64,000 nucleotides of DNA, from NCBI RefSeq assembly GCF_004331155.1, contig NZ_SJNZ01000015.1, forward strand, positions 1 to 64,000. Reading direction: 5' to 3'. The notes under the pieces are model-generated. The model ran no database searches and was not told the origin of the DNA. It saw only the letters and a list, made by a program, of their open reading frames with translations. This DNA comes from Acinetobacter terrestris (GTDB lineage Bacteria; Pseudomonadota; Gammaproteobacteria; Pseudomonadales; Moraxellaceae). Numbering within the stretch: position 1 is the stretch's first letter; each line of letters starts with the position of its first letter. Positions 56,839-64,000 of the stretch are shown here, one piece after another. The position numbers were made by a program, and so were the translations under genes.

Positions 56839-59013
56839 TTGAAATCTTGGCTGACGCGGCTTAAACAAGCGACGTATAACACCACCTTTATGTATAACCT
56901 GCGCATGATTATTGCATTTGCAGGTACGGCTTTTGTGCCCTATTTTATGGGTTATCAAATTGCGACTATACCTTTAACACTCGGCGTTGTGGCCGCAGGT
57001 TTAAGTGATATTGATGACCGATTCTCGGTCCGTATCATGAACCTGATTTATACCTATATCGGTTTCTTTATTACAGCCTGCTCTGTTTATTTCTTGTTTC
57101 CTTATCCGATTTTATTTGCCTTGGGCTTGATTGTTTCCTGTATTGGCTGGATTCTGCTCGGCTCCTTGGGACGTCGTTATGCCACCATTTCCTATGGCTG
57201 TCTGGTGATTTCAGTTTACTCGATGCTGGGAGTTGAACTGTTTGACAACTGGTATAGCCAACCCCTGCTGCTGGTTGCAGGTGCCGCATGGTATGGCCTG
57301 ATTTCAACCATCAGTTTCTTGTTATTTCCAGTTCGCCAGGTTCAAGACAAATTGTCGCAGTGTTATTCATCCTTGGGCGATTTTCTGTTTGCAAAATCCA
57401 ACCTGTTTGATGTCGACATGACCCCAAGCAGTTATCAGCAAAGCATGATTGAACTGTCTTTGGAAAATGGTAAGCTGGTCGGCATTTTCAATGAAATGAA
57501 AACGGCACTGTTGACCCGTTTAAAGGGTGACCGTGGGCAAAAAGATACCCGTCGCAGCCTACAATATTATTTTGTTGCGCAAGATATTCATGAACGCGCC
57601 GATTCAGCGCATATTGACTATCAAAAACTGGTTAAAATTTTTGAACATAGTGATATTTTATTTCGCTTCCAGCGCATTTTATTTATTCAGGCCAAAGCCT
57701 GTAAAGATTTAAGTTACAGTATTTTGCACCGTGAAACCTATCAGCATAACAAGCGCTTTAAGCCTGCTTTTGCCAATTTAAAACTCTCTTTAGAAAAGTT
57801 ACGCGCTGAACAGCAATATGACCAAGTCTGGATCAATGCCCTGTTCTCGCTGTATCAAAATTTAAAGTCAATTGATGCGCAACTACGCAACGTCGAAACA
57901 GAACGTCATATCAAATTTGATAAAGCCAAACATATTGAACACCAGCTAAAAGATGATGACTTAAAAGGCTGGGATGATATGGTAATTCGTATCAAACAGC
58001 ATTTAACCCCGGAATCTGTACTGTTTAGGCATGCGATCCGGGTCTCGATTGTCTTGCTGATTGGCTATATTTTTGTTCAAGTGACCAATATTGAATACGG
58101 TTACTGGATTTTACTGACCGCTCTTTTTGTCAGCCAGCCCAACTTTAATGCCACCAAACGCCGTTTACGTCTGCGTATTGTCGGCACTTTGGTCGGTATT
58201 ATTCTGGGTTATGCCATTTTGTACTTTATTCCGTCGATTGAAGGACAATTATTATTATTGGTATTAAGTGGCGTACTGTTCTTTGAATTGCGCAGTAAAC
58301 AATATGCACAAGCCACCGCCTTTATTACCATTCTTGCACTAATCAACTTTAATCTGGATGGCATGGGCTTTGAAGCAGCATTACCCCGCATGATTGATAC
58401 GGTCATTGGCTGTGCCTTGGCATGGTTTGGGGTCAGTTTTATTTTCCCAGACTGGAAATTCCGTCGCCTGTCACGCACCATCAATCGCTCTCTTACTGCT
58501 CAATGTGAATACCTAGCAGAAGTTATTGAACACTATAAACAAGGTCGTAATCACGGTTTGAAATATCGTGTGGTGCGTCGTGCCGCACATAATAATGATG
58601 CCGAAGTTGCATCACTCATTTCAACTTTAGCCACAGAGCCGGATTTCGATCCGACCCAAAAAGCCCTGGCCTTTGAATTCTTATGTTTGAATCACACCCT
58701 GCTCAGCTATATTGCTGCGCTTGGTGCACATCGTGAAAAAATACAGGATCAAGAAGTGTTAAAGCTTTTGGATTTGGCTTTAGAAGATATTCAAGGTTCT
58801 TTATTGAAAGATGAAGTTCCCGATCTGACCGCACAAAATATGCTGAACACGATTCGTCAACGCTTAAGCCAAAATAATGAAGATGACCAGAAACCGCTGA
58901 TTGTTTTGCAGCAACTCTCTTTGATGTTAAGTATTCTGAATCAACTCAGCCGCTTAAAGCAAAGTTTGAGCCATGACCATGATGAGAAAGCCACCGAATT
59001 GGCCTCATTATAA
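56839..59013 (+). CDS. FUSC family inner-membrane protein, YccS-like
   Basis: A 724-residue protein with two blocks of membrane helices (about 20-165 and 400-545) and large cytoplasmic domains between and after them. The first half matches the YccS/YhfK N-terminal domain and the second the fusaric-acid-resistance-type FUSC_2 region. It starts with TTG at 56839 behind TAGGAACC, which is plausible because the frame continues straight into MYNLRMIIAFAGTAFVPYFM. Function in E. coli YccS is undefined; relatives move aromatic acids. Confidence 0.87.
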   Translation: MKSWLTRLKQATYNTTFMYNLRMIIAFAGTAFVPYFMGYQIATIPLTLGVVAAGLSDIDDRFSVRIMNLIYTYIGFFITACSVYFLFPYPILFALGLIVSCIGWILLGSLGRRYATISYGCLVISVYSMLGVELFDNWYSQPLLLVAGAAWYGLISTISFLLFPVRQVQDKLSQCYSSLGDFLFAKSNLFDVDMTPSSYQQSMIELSLENGKLVGIFNEMKTALLTRLKGDRGQKDTRRSLQYYFVAQDIHERADSAHIDYQKLVKIFEHSDILFRFQRILFIQAKACKDLSYSILHRETYQHNKRFKPAFANLKLSLEKLRAEQQYDQVWINALFSLYQNLKSIDAQLRNVETERHIKFDKAKHIEHQLKDDDLKGWDDMVIRIKQHLTPESVLFRHAIRVSIVLLIGYIFVQVTNIEYGYWILLTALFVSQPNFNATKRRLRLRIVGTLVGIILGYAILYFIPSIEGQLLLLVLSGVLFFELRSKQYAQATAFITILALINFNLDGMGFEAALPRMIDTVIGCALAWFGVSFIFPDWKFRRLSRTINRSLTAQCEYLAEVIEHYKQGRNHGLKYRVVRRAAHNNDAEVASLISTLATEPDFDPTQKALAFEFLCLNHTLLSYIAALGAHREKIQDQEVLKLLDLALEDIQGSLLKDEVPDLTAQNMLNTIRQRLSQNNEDDQKPLIVLQQLSLMLSILNQLSRLKQSLSHDHDEKATELASL

Positions 59014-59097
59014 TTCGAATGATTTTGGAACAATATACTCACTGAATTGGTATAAATAATGCTAAACTTTTTACAGTTCTAAATTTGTTAATTCATT

Positions 59098-59658
59098 ATG
59101 ACCGCGAAAAATTTATACGCTTATACCCTACAGCCTGTGAACTATGAAATTTCAGAGGCTGAACAACGTCAAGCTCAACTTGCTATTTGGCGTAGCACCA
59201 ACAAAATTGGCACTAAAACATGGGCGATTATGGCTGCCGTGGCTGTCCTGTCTATTGTTGGTATTATCCTGTTAAAGAACTATTCGACTATTTTTTGCTG
59301 GGTGGCATTGGTCTGCGTCGTGGCGTACTTCCTCATCCGTAAATTCGGTCTGGAATGGTACGTGAAACGTAAAATGAATGAATTCCCTGTACAGGAAATT
59401 AAGGGTATTCGTTTAGGCGTTCAGCCACACGGCCTGATCATGCGTCAAAAAATGGGTGCGCAAGAAGGTGTCGGTGCAATTGGCTGGAAAGATATTTATG
59501 AATGGTATAACACACCTGACTTCATGTTGATTAATTTCAAAGTGAAAGGTCAGCAAGGTGCGTATATTCTGCCAAAACGTATGGATTCAAAGAATTTTCC
59601 ATTCAACACCATTCGTAAGCATTTAACTGAAACAGTGGGCGAAGCGAAAAAAGTCTAA
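59098..59658 (+). CDS. YcxB-like membrane protein
   Basis: A 186-residue protein with two membrane helices (about 42-62 and 66-82) followed by a cytoplasmic YcxB-type domain (IRLGVQPHGLIMRQKMG, then GWKDIYEWYNTPDFMLINF). It lies 84 bases after the FUSC gene on the same strand and may be co-transcribed. Function unknown. Confidence 0.8.
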   Translation: MTAKNLYAYTLQPVNYEISEAEQRQAQLAIWRSTNKIGTKTWAIMAAVAVLSIVGIILLKNYSTIFCWVALVCVVAYFLIRKFGLEWYVKRKMNEFPVQEIKGIRLGVQPHGLIMRQKMGAQEGVGAIGWKDIYEWYNTPDFMLINFKVKGQQGAYILPKRMDSKNFPFNTIRKHLTETVGEAKKV

Positions 59659-59686
59659 AGCCCTGCTGTAATGAAAAAGATTTGAA

Positions 59687-59720
59687 TAAAAAACCTCCAA
59701 AGCATTGGGGGTTTTTTATT
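59687..59720 (+). terminator. terminator of the YcxB-like gene
   Basis: AAAAAACCTCCAA pairs with TTGGGGGTTTTTT over a short loop and is followed by A/T-rich sequence. Confidence 0.82.
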
Positions 59721-59738
59721 ATAAAAACAAACACAAAT

Positions 59739-59757
59739 GAGAATGAGAATAAATATT
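59739..59757 (+). promoter_or_regulatory. Fur-like hexamer array upstream of the PepSY reductase
   Basis: GAGAAT-GAGAAT-A-AATATT matches the 6-6-1-6 form of the Fur array (GATAAT-GATAAT-N-ATTATC) at 14 of 18 positions. It lies 83 bases before the reductase ATG. Weaker than the site at 15847. Confidence 0.5.
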
Positions 59758-59839
59758 ACCTGCAAAATCCTTATTATCTGCCAGAAGTTCAGTTATAATT
59801 CGCGCCAATACTGTTCACCTCCCGCATCTTTTTTCAGCT

Positions 59840-62509
59840 ATGTTAAAAAAAATCTTTTTTCAGATCCACTGGTTCCTCGGGATTACTGCTGGGTTAATCC
59901 TTTCGATTATGGGGGTTACCGGTGCCATTTATTCATATGAACAACCGATTCAAAAATGGCTGAATCCAGATAGTTATACCGTACAAGCTGAAAATAGGGA
60001 CAAGTTAAGCCCTGCAGAACTTTATCAGCATTTCCAAATTGCTAAGCCAGAGATGAAAATTAATAGCATCACTGTTGCCAAAGACCCCACTGCCTCTTCT
60101 AGCATGAATATTGTCAAAGAAGGCGCGCGTAAGGGCTATAACATGATGCTTAACCCCTACACGGCCGAAGTTTTACCTGAAATCAAAGGTCGGGAATTCT
60201 TCCAGTTTGTCCAACAGTTGCATCGCAACCTAACCGTTGGGCCGGTCGGTAAACAGATTACGGGCGCATGTACCCTCATGCTGCTGATCTTCATATTCAG
60301 TGGTTTATACCTGCGTTGGCCTAAAAAGCACTCTTTCAAGCAATGGTTAATGATTAAACCGCAACTGAAAGGCCGTAATTTCTTGTGGGACTTGCATGCG
60401 GTTGTAGGTACTTGGGTGGTTATTTTCTTCCTGATTATCGCATGTACCGGCTTAACCTGGTCTTATGGCTGGTGGCGTAGCGGGCTGTATACCGTGATGG
60501 GCGTCGAACAACAAAAAGAATCAAAAGGTGAAGCTCGCAGCGCTGGAGAAGGTCGCGCTGAACGTGGCGAAAATGGTCCACGCGGTGAAGGACGTAGTGG
60601 CGAGCGTGGTGGCGCTGAACAGGCACAATCCAGTAACAAAGATCGAGAAGGTTCTAAACAGGGTTCTCGTGGCGAAGGTGGCGATAAACCAGGTCTAAGC
60701 CCTGAGCAAATCAATCTTGCTTTAAGCCAAACCTGGACTGGATTTAATGCACAGGTCGGCCGTGATTATTCTAGCCTGACCCTCAACTTGCCGAAAAAAG
60801 CCAATGGCGAAATTGAACTGTCTTTTGTGGATGCTGTTCCACAACATGAACGTGCGCGCAATAAAGCCACATTTGACTATAAAACTTCATCTATTAAAGA
60901 TATGGAAATTTATGAAGATAAAAAGTTAAATGAAAAAATCATGAGCAGTATGCTGCCTGTTCACCGGGGTAGCTTCTTTGGTCCCGTGTATCAATTCATG
61001 GCAATGCTCGCTGCACTTTCAATGCCATTGTTCTTTGTTACGGGCTGGATGCTGTATCTTAAACGCCGTAAACAAAAGAAACTTACTCAAGCAGCACGTA
61101 ATAGCTTAACTGCTGTCAGTATTGATCCAGATGCAAAACCTTGGCTGATTGCTTATGCCACCCAAACCGGTATTTCTGAACAACTGGCTTGGCGTACGGC
61201 GACCAGCTTGCAAGAGGCTCATCAGCCTGTAAGCGTGAAAGCTGTACAGCATGTAAGCCTGGATGATCTAAAAAATACGGAACAAGTCCTGTTTGTCGCC
61301 AGTACTTATGGCACAGGTGAAGCGCCGGATTTAGCTTCAAATTTTGCCAAGAAAATACTTTCAAGCCAAACTGATTTAAGCCATCTACACTATGCTGTTT
61401 TGGCCTTGGGTTCTCGCGAATATCCAGACACTTTCTGTAGTTTTGGTCATGAAATTGATGCCTGGTTAAAGCAAAATGGCGCACAGCAATTTTTTGCCAC
61501 CATTGAGGTGGATAATGCCAATCATCAGCAGATTCAGGCATGGAACAGTGCTTTAGCCAAAGTGACTAAACTTGAATTACAGGCCATGAATATCGAAAAA
61601 ACCTTCGATAGCTGGACACTCACACAACGTGATTTGCTCAATCCGAACAGCTTGGGTGCACCTGCATTTAATATCGAATTAAAGCCAAGCCATGAAGTGA
61701 TTTGGCAAGCCGGAGATATTGCAGAAATTCAACCGGGCAATAGTGCTGAACGTATTGCAGCCTTTCTGCAAAAGCATCAAATCCAGCCGAAGACGCAAGT
61801 AGATTCGTTACAACTCAGCATTGAACAGGCGTTATGGGATAAAGATTTAACCGTAGATGTTGAACCTTTTGCCAACATGGAACATTTACTGGAACAGCTG
61901 AATCCCCTGCCTTCGCGTGAATATTCAATTGCGAGTATTCCATCGCAACAAGTGCTGCGCCTAGTGGTGCGTCAACAATCGGATGCTCAAGCACAATTAG
62001 GCTTAGGTTCGGGCTGGCTGACTCAACATGCAGCATTAAACAGTGAAATTGCGCTGCGCATTCGTACCAATGAATCTTTCCATCTGATTGATGACAATCG
62101 CCCGGTGATTTGCATTGGTAACGGTACGGGTCTTGCGGGCTTAATGAGCTTGTTACATGCACGTACCCGTCAGGATTACACTCAAAACTGGCTGATCTTT
62201 GGGGAGCGTCAACGTGAACATGACTTCTTCTATCAAAGCACGATTGAAGCTTGGCAAACCACAGGCATGCTGCAACGCCTTGATTTAGCCTTCTCACGTG
62301 ATCAAGAAGAAAAAGTCTATGTGCACCATAAACTACGCGAGCAAGCCCAGCAACTTAAAGCCTGGGTGGATCATGGTGCGGTAATTTATGTTTGCGGTAG
62401 CATCAACGGCATGGCCAGTGATGTTGATCAAGCCCTGATTGATATTCTAAGTGAAGCAGCAGTCGATCAGCTTCGTCAAGAAGGCCGTTACCGTCGTGAT
62501 GTTTACTAG
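59840..62509 (+). CDS. PepSY/flavodoxin-type NADPH reductase
   Basis: A membrane electron-transfer protein of 889 residues. The N-terminal part (about 1-420) is a PepSY-associated module with four membrane helices (FFQIHWFLGITAGLIL, LHAVVGTWVVIFFLI and others). It is fused to a flavodoxin (about 432-570, IAYATQTGISEQ, STYGTGEAPD, LALGSREYP) and a cytochrome P450-reductase-like FAD/NADPH module (about 580-889; REYSIAS, VICIGNGTGLAGL). It should pass electrons from NADPH across the membrane. In pseudomonads such proteins reduce ferric siderophores. An R/G/E-rich insert occupies residues 226-287. Starts at ATG 59840; no Shine-Dalgarno. Confidence 0.88.
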   Translation: MLKKIFFQIHWFLGITAGLILSIMGVTGAIYSYEQPIQKWLNPDSYTVQAENRDKLSPAELYQHFQIAKPEMKINSITVAKDPTASSSMNIVKEGARKGYNMMLNPYTAEVLPEIKGREFFQFVQQLHRNLTVGPVGKQITGACTLMLLIFIFSGLYLRWPKKHSFKQWLMIKPQLKGRNFLWDLHAVVGTWVVIFFLIIACTGLTWSYGWWRSGLYTVMGVEQQKESKGEARSAGEGRAERGENGPRGEGRSGERGGAEQAQSSNKDREGSKQGSRGEGGDKPGLSPEQINLALSQTWTGFNAQVGRDYSSLTLNLPKKANGEIELSFVDAVPQHERARNKATFDYKTSSIKDMEIYEDKKLNEKIMSSMLPVHRGSFFGPVYQFMAMLAALSMPLFFVTGWMLYLKRRKQKKLTQAARNSLTAVSIDPDAKPWLIAYATQTGISEQLAWRTATSLQEAHQPVSVKAVQHVSLDDLKNTEQVLFVASTYGTGEAPDLASNFAKKILSSQTDLSHLHYAVLALGSREYPDTFCSFGHEIDAWLKQNGAQQFFATIEVDNANHQQIQAWNSALAKVTKLELQAMNIEKTFDSWTLTQRDLLNPNSLGAPAFNIELKPSHEVIWQAGDIAEIQPGNSAERIAAFLQKHQIQPKTQVDSLQLSIEQALWDKDLTVDVEPFANMEHLLEQLNPLPSREYSIASIPSQQVLRLVVRQQSDAQAQLGLGSGWLTQHAALNSEIALRIRTNESFHLIDDNRPVICIGNGTGLAGLMSLLHARTRQDYTQNWLIFGERQREHDFFYQSTIEAWQTTGMLQRLDLAFSRDQEEKVYVHHKLREQAQQLKAWVDHGAVIYVCGSINGMASDVDQALIDILSEAAVDQLRQEGRYRRDVY

Positions 62510-62539
62510 ATATTTAAAATACTGAATATTAAAGCCAAT

Positions 62540-62572
62540 AAAAAACCGAGCCTTAGCGCTCGGTTTTTTTTA
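62540..62572 (+). terminator. terminator of the PepSY reductase gene
   Basis: AAAAACCGAGC pairs with GCTCGGTTTTT with a seven-base loop and T run. Confidence 0.85.
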
Positions 62573-62629
62573 TGTTTAAAGTATCTAATTTGTTTAAACT
62601 AACCGCATCCTTTACCCAGAGTCAGCTTA

Positions 62630-63412
62630 ATGTCCGAGTATCTAACACGCAGCTTCAGTTTTATCATAGGCAGCTTATTGGCACTCGATGGCTTATGGTT
62701 ACTTTCACTCGATAAAATCCATTTGGGAATCATTCTTCCTGTTATTATCGGTATCGGATTCATCCTGTATTCCATCTTTTATAATTTTATTCAATTGGTT
62801 ATCAATAAAAATAAATTACGACTGACTTTATGGCGTTGTGCTTGGGCAGCATTCTTTTTGTGGCTTGGCACATTGCTGATCTTTTTCGCTTATCTGCAAT
62901 ATACCATTCAGCAAAACACCGAAGCACAACCGGCAGCTGCAATTATTGTACTGGGCAGCGGTATAGAAAATGGACAACCTTCACCCACTTTAAAACAACG
63001 CCTAGATGTCGCTGCCACATATGCTAAGCAATACCCTCAAACCATTATGCTGATGACCGGAGGTTTAGGCTTTAAAGAGCAGATGACTGAAGCAGAAGTG
63101 ATGTCTGAATACCTTCAAAAACACCATCGGATTGATCCATCTCGCATTTTATTAGAAAATCAAAGTACCAGTACTGAACAAAACCTGCGCAATGTGCAGC
63201 CTTTGCTTAAAGCACATCACATGACCCTAAGTGAGCCTATTGTCATTGCGACCAGTGATTTTCATCTTTTGCGCGCCAAAACCATAGCCAAACATCAGGG
63301 CTATCAACAGATCCTGACTATAAGCGCACCAACGCCCTTGTATATTCGCTACAACTCTTGGTTAAGAGAATACTTTGCTTTTATCAGCGGGTGGTTACTC
63401 AACGAGTATTAA
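62630..63412 (+). CDS. YdcF/SanA family (DUF218) membrane protein
   Basis: A 260-residue protein with about four membrane helices in the first 90 residues and a C-terminal DUF218 domain (IIVLGSGIENGQPSPTLKQRL, TGGLGF, and IATSDFHLLRAKTIAKHQGY). Relatives such as ElyC act in cell-envelope biogenesis. Starts at ATG 62630 about 60 bases after the reductase terminator. Confidence 0.87.
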   Translation: MSEYLTRSFSFIIGSLLALDGLWLLSLDKIHLGIILPVIIGIGFILYSIFYNFIQLVINKNKLRLTLWRCAWAAFFLWLGTLLIFFAYLQYTIQQNTEAQPAAAIIVLGSGIENGQPSPTLKQRLDVAATYAKQYPQTIMLMTGGLGFKEQMTEAEVMSEYLQKHHRIDPSRILLENQSTSTEQNLRNVQPLLKAHHMTLSEPIVIATSDFHLLRAKTIAKHQGYQQILTISAPTPLYIRYNSWLREYFAFISGWLLNEY

Positions 63413-63450
63413 ATCGGATCAGCAAATTTTAATCTTATGAATAACAAGTA

Positions 63451-63912
63451 TTAATTCAAGCGAATGCTACGTGGCATAGGGAGTTTGGTGTCTTTAAATA
63501 ACTCGGGTTTTTGCAAATAGATCTGATAGAGATAATTTTTCATGTCCAATAATAATTTTTCAGGAGCAACCAGGACATTTTGTCCCTCAGGGGTTAAATC
63601 CATCGACACACAGGTATTTTCTTGACGTAAAAAAGGAATAACTTTTTCAATAAAATCTTTGAGTGAAATATCCTGAATTTGATAATGTTCCCAATTGTCT
63701 TTAATCAGCAACTTTGCCAGGCTTTTATGCTGCCAAACGGCGAAAGCGCGCTGACCTGTAGGCGTTGCACATAACGCCCAGCCGTCATCATATAAAGCGC
63801 TAACAGAACCTTGAGCAACGATTGTTTCGATGAATTGTTTATAAATGTCGTGGGCATTGTAGCTGTTATTTTGATTTTTGGACGCAGCTTTGCGTTGGTA
63901 TGGATTTCTCAT
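63451..63912 (-). CDS. DUF2750-domain protein
   Basis: A 153-residue protein with DUF2750 features (FIETIVAQGSVSALYDDGWALCATPTGQRAFAVWQ in short pieces, then WEHYQIQDISLKDFIEKVIPFL). The N-terminal 20 residues are basic and asparagine-rich. Function unknown. Convergent with the YdcF gene. Confidence 0.75.
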   Translation of the reverse strand: MRNPYQRKAASKNQNNSYNAHDIYKQFIETIVAQGSVSALYDDGWALCATPTGQRAFAVWQHKSLAKLLIKDNWEHYQIQDISLKDFIEKVIPFLRQENTCVSMDLTPEGQNVLVAPEKLLLDMKNYLYQIYLQKPELFKDTKLPMPRSIRLN

Positions 63913-63986
63913 CGTTTTTCAATATTTAAAATTATTATAGTCTTGAGATTCTATGAAAAAAACAGGATTTGAGCAAGGAGAATATA

Positions 63987-64000
63987 TGGTGGGCGCTGAC
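63987..64000 (-). tRNA. possible 3' end of a tRNA, truncated by the window
   Basis: The reverse complement of the last 14 bases is GTCAGCGCCCACCA: a seven-base acceptor strand AGCGCCC, discriminator A and an encoded CCA. The rest, including the anticodon, lies outside. An alternative reading is a gene start, because AAGGAG sits six bases before an ATG at 63984 on the plus strand. Both are open. Confidence 0.4.

Noticed and set aside
61116..62297. 141- and 160-codon open frames antisense to the PepSY reductase
   Set aside because: Opposite strand of well-conserved flavodoxin and FAD modules; tryptophan/histidine-rich translation typical of shadows.

Overview
The window is a chromosomal segment of a low-GC gammaproteobacterium, most probably an Acinetobacter species. 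The evidence is codon and base composition, a DcaP-type porin with an N-terminal glutamine-rich coiled coil, the ppk1-mtgA-rhomboid and ybbP/ybbA/tesA arrangement, and protein sequences that read as Acinetobacter-like throughout. The species cannot be fixed from sequence alone. Most of the window is ordinary, densely packed core genome with short convergent terminators.

Layout. 1-180 is the tail of an IS3-family transposase cut by the window edge. 596-9574 holds an atypical response regulator, polyphosphate kinase, MtgA transglycosylase, a rhomboid protease, the YbbA/YbbP ABC system divergent from TesA, and a beta-carbonic anhydrase. 9887-11940 is a secreted alpha/beta hydrolase with an unknown partner. 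11993-16871 is an iron block: a TonB-dependent receptor and a siderophore-type binding protein, each behind a Fur-box-like sequence, with NfuA and a second rhomboid between them. 17061-24637 holds an unrecognised 518-residue protein, a paired REP-like element, PitA with a convincing PHO box, and cobalamin-dependent MetH. 24748-25993 is a decayed IS3-family element. 26201-34539 holds a fused dihydroxyacetone kinase, a diguanylate cyclase, peptide deformylase, an MHS transporter, PnuC and a crotonase. 35006-40758 holds a 7TMR-DISM diguanylate cyclase, an FKBP, MgtC/SapB, YaeQ and a CobW GTPase next to a 9-bp tandem repeat. 41340-47741 holds a small periplasmic protein, an MhpA-like hydroxylase, a GST and a TetR-MFS-LysR operon with an 18-bp palindromic operator. 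48163-63912 holds a patatin lipoprotein, ChrA, GltS, the porin, a nitroreductase, a Bcr/CflA pump, a YccS-like FUSC protein, a PepSY/flavodoxin reductase, YdcF and a DUF2750 protein. The last 14 bases look like the 3' end of a minus-strand tRNA.

How genes work together. The receptor, the binding protein and the PepSY/CPR-type reductase (59840-62509, with a weaker Fur-like array upstream) could supply outer-membrane uptake, periplasmic capture and reductive iron release for a ferric siderophore. No permease, ATPase or siderophore biosynthesis genes are in the window. PPK1 and a probably PhoB-controlled PitA both concern phosphate. The TetR-MFS-LysR operon looks self-regulated.

I did not find a convincing new defence, secretion or biosynthetic system. 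The best leads are the PHO box on pitA, the TetR operator, the R/G/E-rich insert in the PepSY reductase, the split pair of unknown proteins (10933-11940 and 17061-18617), the receiver domain lacking its conserved lysine, and several structured intergenic repeats.
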